From the NCBI GenBank assembly GCA_964489835.1, contig CAZBBC010000070.1:1-21853 (forward strand): DNA of 21,853 bases, written 5' to 3'. Every line of letters starts with the position of its first letter. Within the stretch, counting starts at the first letter, position 1. Position numbers and translations under genes: made by a program. This document shows, piece by piece, positions 8,008-15,989 of the stretch. The notes under the pieces were generated by a model. The model made no database searches. It had not been told where the DNA came from and worked only from the letters and a program-made list of their open reading frames with translations. Source of the DNA: CAZBBC01 sp964489835. GTDB taxonomy: Bacteria; Calditrichota; Calditrichia; JAJRVZ01.

Positions 8008-8969
8008 ATATTTGTGCATTTCTCCTTTTGTGCTATCACCTGTTCTGCCGCCTCGACGATCGCTGCCGGCGACAAACCATAATTTATTTGCAAATCAGTA
8101 TAAGAACCCGACTGGCCGAACACATCCTGAATTCCCACCATCCGGACCGGCACTGGACACAGGCCGGCTAAACACCCGGCCACCATGCTCCCCAACCCAC
8201 CGATAATAGTATGCTCTTCACACGTGACAATACAGCCGCATTGTTGTGCTGCTGCCTGCAATGCCTCCACATCCAGTGGTTTGACGGTATGCATATCGAT
8301 CACGCGAGCACTGATCCCCTTGCGACGCAATTCCAAACCGGCTTCTAATACCCGTTCCAAAATATGGCCGGTACAGACCAGGGCAACATCGTCACCTCCC
8401 TGACGCACAAACGCTTTGCCAATCGAAAACGCCTCAGGGGTCTCCAGACGTGACACATCTGCGCGAGACAAACGTAAATAGACCGGTCCATCCATTGCCA
8501 AAGCCGCTTCCAGGGATAACTCCGTTTCTCGCGCATCGCCCGGGCACACCACCGTCATCGACGGCATCGACAGAAAAAACGACAAATCCGAAATCGACTG
8601 ATGACTGCCGCCGTCGGCAAAATCACTTAGGCCCGCATAACCGCCGGCTATGACCACTGGCAACCGGCTGTAGGCGATCTGGCTTCGAATCTGATCAGAG
8701 GCACGCATGGCCAGTAAAAACGCAAACGCCGAGACCACCGGTCTCATGCCTGCTGAGGCAATACCCGCAGCGACAGAGACCATGTTCGCTTCCGCTACAC
8801 CGCAATTGATAAAACGATCCGGAAATGCCGCACCAAAAAGTATGGTCTGTGTGGAATTGGATGTGTCAGCGTCCAGAACCACCAGGTCCTCCATCTGCTC
8901 GCCCAGCCGAACCAGATGATTGCCGAAGACGCGGCGCATGGGTAAATGCTCAATGTGTTTATCGCTCAT
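8004..8969 (-). CDS. Transketolase C-terminal subunit (pyrimidine-binding half)
   Basis: It is the second half of a split thiamine-diphosphate transketolase that works with the product of the preceding gene to move a two-carbon ketol unit between sugars. It has 321 residues from ATG 8969, chosen because that ATG forms an ATGA overlap with the N-subunit stop and begins the conserved part; the upstream extension to 9029 would overlap the other gene by 64 bp. Motifs are LDAD at 32-35, the cofactor-activating Glu60 in GVAEANM (57-63), DGGSHQS at 119-125 (DGPTHQ in the whole enzyme) and VCPGD (141-145), followed by a transketolase C-terminal domain. Its placement in a sugar-specific operon suggests a dedicated enzyme, as in other pathways with split transketolases such as apiose or sulfoquinovose breakdown. 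Confidence 0.92.
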   Translation of the reverse strand: MSDKHIEHLPMRRVFGNHLVRLGEQMEDLVVLDADTSNSTQTILFGAAFPDRFINCGVAEANMVSVAAGIASAGMRPVVSAFAFLLAMRASDQIRSQIAYSRLPVVIAGGYAGLSDFADGGSHQSISDLSFFLSMPSMTVVCPGDARETELSLEAALAMDGPVYLRLSRADVSRLETPEAFSIGKAFVRQGGDDVALVCTGHILERVLEAGLELRRKGISARVIDMHTVKPLDVEALQAAAQQCGCIVTCEEHTIIGGLGSMVAGCLAGLCPVPVRMVGIQDVFGQSGSYTDLQINYGLSPAAIVEAAEQVIAQKEKCTNI

Positions 8970-9790
8970 GATTTTAATTCCTTCATGGCTTGCTGATAAT
9001 TTGCTTCGGACAACGGCGCGCCATGCCACTGATAGTGGCCCTCCATAAACGACACACCCTTGCCCTTGACCGTCCGGGCCAGCACAATCGCCGGTCCGTC
9101 CATCCTGACCGCTTGCTGGACCGCTTCATAAACCGACCGGCAATCATGCCCGTCACACCGCGTGACCGACCAGCCGAACGCCTGAAATTTTGCTTTCAAA
9201 TCACCCAACGGCATAATTGCGTCCGTCGTTCCATCGAGCTGAACGCCGTTGCAGTCGACAATAACCACCAGGTTCGATAGGGCCAGCTTCCCCGCCAGCA
9301 TCGCTGCCTCCCAGTTCTGGCCTTCGTCCAGTTCCCCGTCGCCCACCACGACAAACGTCTTCCAGTCCCGGCCTCGATGCCGGCCGACCCATGCCGTGCC
9401 GATCCCGTTCGAAATCCCCATGCCAAGCGATCCGGTGGATATCTCCACGCCCGGCACCTTTCGCATATCCGGATGCCCCTGCAACGCACTGCCAAGACGC
9501 CGCAAGGTCCACAACAGATCCTCCGAGATAAATCCGACACGCGCCAGCATCGCGTAAAGTGACGGCGCGGCATGCCCCTTCGACAAAATAAAACGGTCTC
9601 GCTCGTCCCAGCCGGGTTCATCCACGCGATAATTGAGTAACCCCCGATACAGCACGACCAGAATCTCCGCGCACGACAATGAACCGCCGCAATGGCCCGA
9701 TCCCGCCCGATATGCCATCTCGATCACCAAGCGGCGAATCGCTTGACTCTCCCTCCGCCAGACTTCAAATGCATTCTGTTCCTTGTCCAT
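8966..9790 (-). CDS. Transketolase N-terminal subunit (diphosphate-binding half)
   Basis: It is the first half of the split transketolase. It has 274 residues from ATG 9790; the frame can be extended to a GTG at 9820, but conserved sequence begins after the ATG, and GGAAAG lies ten bases before it. Motifs are His33 in GSGHCGGSLS (30-39), SKGHAAPSLYA (70-80), GHPD (105-108) and the thiamine-diphosphate/metal motif GDGELDEGQNW (150-160) ending in VDCNG (178-182). It lies 56 bp downstream of the Kelch-symporter gene with no terminator visible between them, so transporter and enzymes are probably co-transcribed. Acceptor and donor sugars are not predictable. Confidence 0.93.
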   Translation of the reverse strand: MDKEQNAFEVWRRESQAIRRLVIEMAYRAGSGHCGGSLSCAEILVVLYRGLLNYRVDEPGWDERDRFILSKGHAAPSLYAMLARVGFISEDLLWTLRRLGSALQGHPDMRKVPGVEISTGSLGMGISNGIGTAWVGRHRGRDWKTFVVVGDGELDEGQNWEAAMLAGKLALSNLVVIVDCNGVQLDGTTDAIMPLGDLKAKFQAFGWSVTRCDGHDCRSVYEAVQQAVRMDGPAIVLARTVKGKGVSFMEGHYQWHGAPLSEANYQQAMKELKS

Positions 9791-9846
9791 AACTAAAATT
9801 CTTTCCTGATAATTAAACACAAAAGATCGGTTGTATTAGACGCCAC

Positions 9847-12321
9847 TTATCCATTCTCCCGACGACCCATATCGTAAATCGTTAACCCCGCCAAATTCTT
9901 CTTTCGAACGGGCACGATCAAACTCACCATATACCCGACGATCATACAACTGATAAATCCAGTCCCCGCATAAAGGAAAAAGTGAATCGACGTATGCGTT
10001 TTGACCCAATACAGAATCAACGCACTGGCGATCAGCCCGACCAGCCCGCCGACACCGTTCGCCCGGCGCGTGAAAATCCCCAACGCAAACAGCCCACCAA
10101 GCCCACCGCTCAATAAGCCCAGCAGGCTCATAAACAAATCCCAGATCGACTTAATATCTGCCACCGCCATCCACACGGCAACAGCAGTCGCGAACACACC
10201 CAGCATAACGGTGACTATACGCGCCCAGAACAGGTACACCCGATCCGGTCGGCCGGACCAGAAACGACGGTAGATATCCGTTACAAATGACGTTGCAATA
10301 CTATGCATCCCGCTATCCACTGTTGACATTGTCGCCGCAAAAATCCCAGCGATCACTAGCCCCGAAATCCCCGCAGGCAGCCGCTGTGCAATGTACAACG
10401 GTACGATGGCGTCGGTTCTGATTCGGGGATCCAGCAGTTCAGGACGCGTCTGATAATAACTAAACAGAATCGCGCCCAACAGGAAAATCATCGTCCACCA
10501 GAAAATCGCAAAACCGACATTCATCCAGATTGATTTCACCGCCTCCTTTTCATCTTTCGTCGTCAGGTAACGCTGCACGATCGCCTGGTCCGACGAATAC
10601 GTTACCAGCTTCATAAAAAACTCTCCCACGATAATGACCCAGATGGCCGTCACCGTCATATCCCATGTCCAGTCGATCGAATGAAACTTGTCATATTGGC
10701 CGGCGATATCAAAAAATCCGCCCACGCCCCCATCTGTCGCCACAAGCGCTGTAACAAAAATACATATCGCCCCTCCAAACAGCACAATCGCCTGAAGCAA
10801 ATCCGTCCAGATTACTGCCTCGATCCCGCCCAATACCGTATAAATCGTACATAAAACGCCCGCCACCACAATGCACACAAAAATATTGATTCCCGTCACC
10901 GCCGATAACGCCACCGCCGGTAAATACATCACAATACTGATCCTGCCCAACTGAAACAGGATGAACACCAGGCTACCCATCAGTCGTGACCCCACGTTGA
11001 ACCGCTGTTCCAGATATTCATACGCCGTCGTCACTTTTAACCGGCGATAAAACGGTAGATAAAAATAGATCACCAGAAGACATGCCAGTGGTGTTCCGAT
11101 CAATCCCCAGAAGTATGCCATATTCGTCGAGAAAATCTTCGCCGGGATAGCCATAAATCCGATCGAGCTGATCTGTGTCGCCCGGATGCTGATCCCTGCT
11201 ACCCACCACGGGACACGACGCCCACCCAGGAAAAAATCGTCCGTGCTCTTGCCGCGACGCAAAAAATAGACACCTATGCCCACCATCAGCAACAGATACC
11301 CGCCCAGCGTTGTATAATCCATCCATACAAAATGTGCTTCATAGGGGGCCTGCTCACCTCGGTAGACCTTCAGGTTGTCGTCCCCGACAAGCAACAGATA
11401 AATTTCATTACCCTCACCCACGAATGCGTAGGCCCGAAGGTCAACCGTCCAGATTTTCATCTTCATCCACCGGTCCGTGATCGTATGGTATGCATAAACA
11501 CCTTGAACCGATCGGTCCGCTTCAACGCTGCCCGCCGCAAGAATGTGCGACTGGCCATACGGAAGGACAAAAGCCTGTTTTTTGGCAAAAGGAAGCTCAG
11601 CGATCGCCGTCCATTGCTTCTGCATCGGATCGTATCGCCAACCCTTACCGTCCCGACCCCACAAAAACACCGCACCATATTGATTGACCATCGCCGCTGG
11701 CTTTTGCGATGTATCCGGACAGGAAATCAATTCCCGCCATTCACGCTCCGGCGGAGCCTTTGACAAATCCATCGCTGCAAATAGACTTTTTTCGTTATCT
11801 GATCCCACTGTATAGACCATATCGCCCACTACCGTCGCCGAACGGCATTTCAGATCAGATGCCGGTATCTCCAACCGCTCGATTTCCACCTTTTCCCTTT
11901 GAGGTACCCACCGTAATATAAACGCATCGTTACTGGTCGATTCACCGTCACGTCCTCCAATGATCAGCAATCCATCCTTATAAGCGGTCGTTGCACTGAA
12001 CGCCAAAGGATGAGGCAATCGGCCGCCTTTTTGCCATAGCCCCTCACCCACCGACTTCACATAAATCGTATCAATTATCGCTTGACCCTTTTCATCGGAT
12101 GAACCGCCCACCAAGATAAACATGTCATGACTAATCCCGACCACCGCACCATTAAGCAGTCCCTGCGAAAAATCACTTTGCGAATCCGACCAGCGCATAA
12201 AATCAGCCGATTCCGAACTCTCGCCTGCCCTGGCCGGCCGCCAAATCAGCACTACCGAAATAAAGATCAACAATAACGTCAATCTTAGTAGTACTTCTTT
12301 CTTGACTTTGTAATTTTGCAT
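9847..12321 (-). CDS. Kelch beta-propeller fused to a sodium:solute symporter
   Basis: This 824-residue inner-membrane protein has two modules. Residues 10-27 form a signal-anchor helix. About 60-330 form a Kelch-type propeller, with repeats marked by ILVGG (69-73), LIIGG (119-123), TVGS (171-174) and AAGS (262-265), and W...LP strand ends. From about 335 to 815 it is an SSS-family transporter: the first helix (337-354) leads into DDFFLGGRRVPWW (361-373), then IRATQISSIGF (379-389), and about a dozen further helices. The topology puts the Kelch domain in the periplasm. It may bind the sugar or act on it before uptake, as the sialate epimerase NanM is also a Kelch propeller. It starts the transporter-transketolase-aldolase-isomerase run. 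ATG start without a clear ribosome site. The substrate is unknown. Confidence 0.92.
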   Translation of the reverse strand: MQNYKVKKEVLLRLTLLLIFISVVLIWRPARAGESSESADFMRWSDSQSDFSQGLLNGAVVGISHDMFILVGGSSDEKGQAIIDTIYVKSVGEGLWQKGGRLPHPLAFSATTAYKDGLLIIGGRDGESTSNDAFILRWVPQREKVEIERLEIPASDLKCRSATVVGDMVYTVGSDNEKSLFAAMDLSKAPPEREWRELISCPDTSQKPAAMVNQYGAVFLWGRDGKGWRYDPMQKQWTAIAELPFAKKQAFVLPYGQSHILAAGSVEADRSVQGVYAYHTITDRWMKMKIWTVDLRAYAFVGEGNEIYLLLVGDDNLKVYRGEQAPYEAHFVWMDYTTLGGYLLLMVGIGVYFLRRGKSTDDFFLGGRRVPWWVAGISIRATQISSIGFMAIPAKIFSTNMAYFWGLIGTPLACLLVIYFYLPFYRRLKVTTAYEYLEQRFNVGSRLMGSLVFILFQLGRISIVMYLPAVALSAVTGINIFVCIVVAGVLCTIYTVLGGIEAVIWTDLLQAIVLFGGAICIFVTALVATDGGVGGFFDIAGQYDKFHSIDWTWDMTVTAIWVIIVGEFFMKLVTYSSDQAIVQRYLTTKDEKEAVKSIWMNVGFAIFWWTMIFLLGAILFSYYQTRPELLDPRIRTDAIVPLYIAQRLPAGISGLVIAGIFAATMSTVDSGMHSIATSFVTDIYRRFWSGRPDRVYLFWARIVTVMLGVFATAVAVWMAVADIKSIWDLFMSLLGLLSGGLGGLFALGIFTRRANGVGGLVGLIASALILYWVKTHTSIHFFLYAGTGFISCMIVGYMVSLIVPVRKKNLAGLTIYDMGRRENG

Positions 12322-12423
12322 AGTTTTTTATTACTACAGATACATCAATCCGCTGATTCAAGTGCCGTCAAGTTATTTTTCTTAAAAGCCTTTTTGAGAA
12401 TGGGACATCATTAATAGGTCAAT

Positions 12424-14010
12424 TTATTTAATAGTGAACGAATAAAGACTTCCTGATCCTTTCTCGCCGACTGTAAATTGCAGGCGTACCCTGCCACCCG
12501 GGAAAAGTTCTCCCAGTGATTTCCCTTTAAACGTCACCTTATGTCTGAGCGAATCCCCATTCACATTGGACCTACCCAACGTTTCACCATCTTCATCCAA
12601 AACCTCTATTGTTACATAACCGACGCTGTTTATATATAAATCATTTCCTTTAAATGCGAGAAGTTTTGTTCTAAACTTACCCTTATCCACAGAGACAAAT
12701 CCGTCGGGACGTAATCGTGCGCGGAATATGCCGCCGCCTGAGAGCCTCATCCAGTTTGGAAAATTTTTCCCCCATGAAGTTGCTCCATAATAATAAATCA
12801 ATTGATCTCCAATACGCAATGGCCCCTGGCTGAATTCCGTCATGTATCCACCGTCATTGTGCCCGCTATTTCCCCCTTCTGGTCCGTTGGGGATGAATAC
12901 TTCCGGAATACCCGAGTCATTCTTGAACGGTACTTTATCCCAGGTAAGGCCGTCCCTGCTTACAGCAAGTTTATAGAAAGCGCACCCTGCCGCTGAGTAG
13001 GGGTAATCTTCCCTGTTGTGCCAGACCTTAAGTCCTCCCAGCCACAACGATTCATAACGCCATGCGGTTGAAGCGTAAAATTCGTCATATGGCATGTTGC
13101 CGTCCACATTGGCAACGGGTGGTAGAAATTCGATATGTCTTATGCCTTTATCCAAGTCGAGAGGGACATCTATTCTATCGAGAAACATATAAGCTCTCGA
13201 TCGCAGCCTGTTTCCGTACTCGACTTCTTTGGGGGCAAGAAATTTGAACAATCCAAGGAAACGGTTCTCGACCTCATCGTGATAAAAAAGGGTGACGTCG
13301 CCTGCGCCGCAAACCACCTTGCCGTCTTGACGAATTTCCTTGCAAGTGGGATCATCTTTTCCTGCATATCCATCAATAATCTGTTTATCGCGTTTCCATT
13401 TTTTACCGTCGGAGGAAATCACTAAATGTATTCCTTCCAGTTCATCACCCCAGTTGGAAAACCACAGCCATCCCTTATATGGGTATTTGTTATCCGATTT
13501 GTCATAACAACACGAAAACATGCCGAAATATGTCGCTCTTTTTCCGGAAACAGGATCGAAGAGCTCTTCGGAATTATTTGGGTAAACCCGTTCAGGACTA
13601 CCATCGTCTCCTTTGATCCAATCCATCCCATCTGCAGAAGTGAAACGGTATATCCGGGAACGATCCCAGTCTCCGCGTGTAATTGTAAATCCCATCGCAA
13701 ACATTACATATCGCTTAATTTTTGGATCATATACAATTGTACCGTTAGCTTGTAAGCTGGCTCCTTCTTTGCCGAATTCATCACCAAGTTCAATGATTGG
13801 GAAATCCCCATCATTATCTTTCTTTGGCTGATGCAGCGTGCGTTCCAGGGTTATCGATGATTCTATCAGATAGTCATCGATGAACATCTGCGCTACACCA
13901 TCCTTAATGAACAATGGTTTTTTCGAGGCACACTCCCCAGCCTGCATAATTCCAAATGATATTACCAGGCAACTTATTAAAAACGTTTTTTTCAATATAA
14001 TTTCGATCAT
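12424..14010 (-). CDS. Secreted beta-propeller protein, GH32/43-like
   Basis: A 528-residue exported protein of a glycosidase-like type usually annotated hypothetical or GH32-like. I chose ATG 14010: it has AGGA five bases upstream and begins a signal peptide (KK, then hydrophobic LISCLVISFGIM, cleavage near GECA). The frame can be extended to a GTG at 14055, but that lies inside an intergenic repeat. From the chosen start the mature protein opens with AQMFIDDYLIES and RTLHQPKKDN, followed by propeller-type blocks such as GTIVYDPKIKRYVMFA, SADGMDWIKGD and GGYMTEFSQGPLRIGD, and a small C-terminal beta domain. Catalytic acids cannot be assigned with confidence. It is a close paralogue of the next gene upstream and probably acts on a glycan outside the cytosol. 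Confidence 0.8.
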   Translation of the reverse strand: MIEIILKKTFLISCLVISFGIMQAGECASKKPLFIKDGVAQMFIDDYLIESSITLERTLHQPKKDNDGDFPIIELGDEFGKEGASLQANGTIVYDPKIKRYVMFAMGFTITRGDWDRSRIYRFTSADGMDWIKGDDGSPERVYPNNSEELFDPVSGKRATYFGMFSCCYDKSDNKYPYKGWLWFSNWGDELEGIHLVISSDGKKWKRDKQIIDGYAGKDDPTCKEIRQDGKVVCGAGDVTLFYHDEVENRFLGLFKFLAPKEVEYGNRLRSRAYMFLDRIDVPLDLDKGIRHIEFLPPVANVDGNMPYDEFYASTAWRYESLWLGGLKVWHNREDYPYSAAGCAFYKLAVSRDGLTWDKVPFKNDSGIPEVFIPNGPEGGNSGHNDGGYMTEFSQGPLRIGDQLIYYYGATSWGKNFPNWMRLSGGGIFRARLRPDGFVSVDKGKFRTKLLAFKGNDLYINSVGYVTIEVLDEDGETLGRSNVNGDSLRHKVTFKGKSLGELFPGGRVRLQFTVGEKGSGSLYSFTIK

Positions 14011-14315
14011 GTCATTCCTACTATATGCTATTGTAGTCAAAAATTTTTTATCCACGGATTATCCGGCGCAGCCGGACACAGATTAAAACTATAATATTAA
14101 TAATTTTTTATAAAATCCGTGTAAATCCGTGTCAGTCTTCGCCTGATCCGGCTTTGACGGAAAATCTGTGGACTATTTTTTTTGTTTGCAGCATTGTGCT
14201 GCGGTATGAATAGATCAGGTTAGGTTATTTCTCCCCTTATTGATAGCTTTTTATAGTATGCGCCAAAATTAGTTGAAAATTGAAACAGCTTCCATTATCT
14301 GTCCATTTACTATTT
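14011..14315. repeat. 305-bp spacer with an inverted-repeat element
   Basis: The core, 14051-14172, has inverted ends: TCCACGGATT at 14051-14060 against AATCTGTGGA at 14163-14172 (9 of 10 paired). Inside are the perfect hairpin TCCGGC-gca-GCCGGA (14062-14076) and AATCCGTGTAAATCCGTGT from 14114. A GCAGCA-ttg-TGCTGC hairpin follows at 14188-14202. The word order matches 5589-5709, so this is a second copy of a dispersed element, not a gene. It separates the two secreted paralogues. The remainder (14203-14315) shows nothing I recognise. Confidence 0.75.
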
Positions 14316-15989
14316 TTAAAATTTACGGTTTCCCACCGTAAAGGAGTACAGCTCTCCACCTTTATAAACCGTAAACCGTAATCTTGCTGGGCGACGTTGG
14401 GAGAGTTTTCTTAAACTTTTACCGTCGAATTTTACCTCATGATGCAGTGAATCACCGATTATCTCGGAAGAGCCTAATCCTTTCCCGCAAACATCAAGCA
14501 CTTCCACCATGATCGGCCCCTTGCCGTTGACAAATAGATTCTGTCCTTTAAAAGTAAGAGGTTTTGTGGTTAGGACACCGCCATCAACTGAGATAAACCC
14601 ATCAAGACGCAGACGTGATCGGAAAATGCCGCCTCCCCAATGATTCATTTCCTTTGGTTGATTCTTGCCGTAAGAAGAACAACCGTAATAATAGATCAGC
14701 TCGTCGCCTATCCGAAGTGGCCCCTGGGTGAAGTCTGTCATGTAGCCACCATCGTTGCGGCCATTGTTGCCTCCCTCGGGACCATTGGGGATGAAGACTT
14801 CCGGAACACCATCATCATTTGGAAACTGGACTTTTTCCCAATGCAGTCCATCTCGACTCACAAGAAGTTTAAAAAATGCGCAGCCTGCCGCAGAAAAAGG
14901 ATAATCACCTTCCGCGTGCCATATCTTGAGAGCACCGAGCCATTGGGACTCATACCGCCATCCTGTACTGGAATAATACTGATCGTGTGGCATGTCACCG
15001 TTTGCTTCAGCGGCAGGTGGAAGCAACTCAATATGTGTGATCTGGTTTGTATCAAAGGGTTCATCGATTTTCTCAAGAAAGGCATAGGCCCGGGAGCGCA
15101 ATTGATTGTCATACTCCACTGGTTTCTTACTCATAAACTTCATTATAGATAAAAACCGGTCCTCTACAGGGTCATGATAAAAAAATGTCACGTCGCGTGG
15201 GCCGCTCATCACACGTCCATCTTGATAAATTATTCTGGAGAAACCTTGTATGATTATTTCACCGCATTCCCAATTAATCCCATCCGATGAACGCATAAGA
15301 CGAGCACATTCCTGTTCTTCTTCCCAATAATCAAACCAAAGCCAGCCCTTATAGGGATATTTCTTATCATTAGTATCATAATAACAGGAAAACAGGTCAA
15401 TATTTCTAGCGTGTGATCCAGTTTTGGTTACTTTCAGATCTTTTTTGCTCAGGGGCCATAATAGCTGCGGGCGGCCGTTATCTCCCTTGATCCAATTTAT
15501 TCCATCTTTGGAAGTAAATCGGTATAATCTTGCACAATCCCATATCTGGTCCTTGCCTAACTCTTTTTTGTGTTTTGAGAAAGATTCGGCAAACATCACA
15601 TATTTCTTTAAACGAGGATCATAAACGATGGTGCCATTTGCCAAAAGTGTAGCGCCATATCCCTTGAACTCATCCTCTAACTCAAGAATCGGGAAGTTTC
15701 CGCCGTTATCCTTTTTCGGTTGATGGAGAGTCCGCTTGAGATTTAATCCATCATCAATCAAAAAGTCATCCACAAACATCTGAGCCACTCCACTATCGAT
15801 CTTTACCGGCTCACATGCATAAGCCCTTCGCTGCTCTGCACCATGTGGTCCGGCATTTTCATTAACTTGAGAACCCAGGATGATGGTATTCAAAATTGCG
15901 ATGTCTGTGTTAAACGGTTGTTGAGCCAAAACTAAATTAGAGACTAGTAATACTAAAAGAACTAAGGAAGTAAAAATTTTGTTTTTCAA
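14316..15989 (-). CDS. Secreted beta-propeller protein, GH32/43-like (paralogue)
   Basis: A 557-residue exported paralogue of the 12424-14010 gene, sharing order and wording of blocks throughout: AQMFVDDFLIDD, RTLHQPKKDN, GTIVYDPRLKKYVMFA, SKDGINWIKGDNG, GGYMTDFTQGPLRIGD and the C-terminal domain ending ELYSFTV. Residues 1-22 form a clear signal peptide with cleavage after VLA. About 40 residues between the signal peptide and the AQMF block are absent from the paralogue. The start is TTG at 15989, which overlaps the stop of the URO-D-family gene by four bases and has AAGGA about eight bases upstream. A role in recognising or cutting an extracellular glycan is inferred from fold and context; no catalytic residues were assigned. 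Confidence 0.82.
   Translation of the reverse strand: MKNKIFTSLVLLVLLVSNLVLAQQPFNTDIAILNTIILGSQVNENAGPHGAEQRRAYACEPVKIDSGVAQMFVDDFLIDDGLNLKRTLHQPKKDNGGNFPILELEDEFKGYGATLLANGTIVYDPRLKKYVMFAESFSKHKKELGKDQIWDCARLYRFTSKDGINWIKGDNGRPQLLWPLSKKDLKVTKTGSHARNIDLFSCYYDTNDKKYPYKGWLWFDYWEEEQECARLMRSSDGINWECGEIIIQGFSRIIYQDGRVMSGPRDVTFFYHDPVEDRFLSIMKFMSKKPVEYDNQLRSRAYAFLEKIDEPFDTNQITHIELLPPAAEANGDMPHDQYYSSTGWRYESQWLGALKIWHAEGDYPFSAAGCAFFKLLVSRDGLHWEKVQFPNDDGVPEVFIPNGPEGGNNGRNDGGYMTDFTQGPLRIGDELIYYYGCSSYGKNQPKEMNHWGGGIFRSRLRLDGFISVDGGVLTTKPLTFKGQNLFVNGKGPIMVEVLDVCGKGLGSSEIIGDSLHHEVKFDGKSLRKLSQRRPARLRFTVYKGGELYSFTVGNRKF

Noticed and set aside
8970..9029. 20-codon upstream extension of the transketolase C subunit
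   Set aside because: It would overlap the N-subunit gene by 64 bp; the ATG at 8969 gives an ATGA overlap and begins the conserved sequence.
5711..9790. Sulfoquinovose transketolase pathway as the identity of the operon
   Set aside because: The split transketolase fits, but no sulfoquinovosidase, RpiB-type isomerase or sulfonate exporter was recognised, and a DapA-like lyase is not part of that route.
14011..14055. 15-codon upstream extension of the secreted propeller gene to a GTG
   Set aside because: The GTG lies within an inverted-repeat element, and the extension would push the signal peptide inward; ATG 14010 has its own ribosome site.
14640..15152. 170-codon plus-strand frame inside the second propeller gene
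   Set aside because: Shadow of the coding strand, which has a signal peptide and paralogue support.
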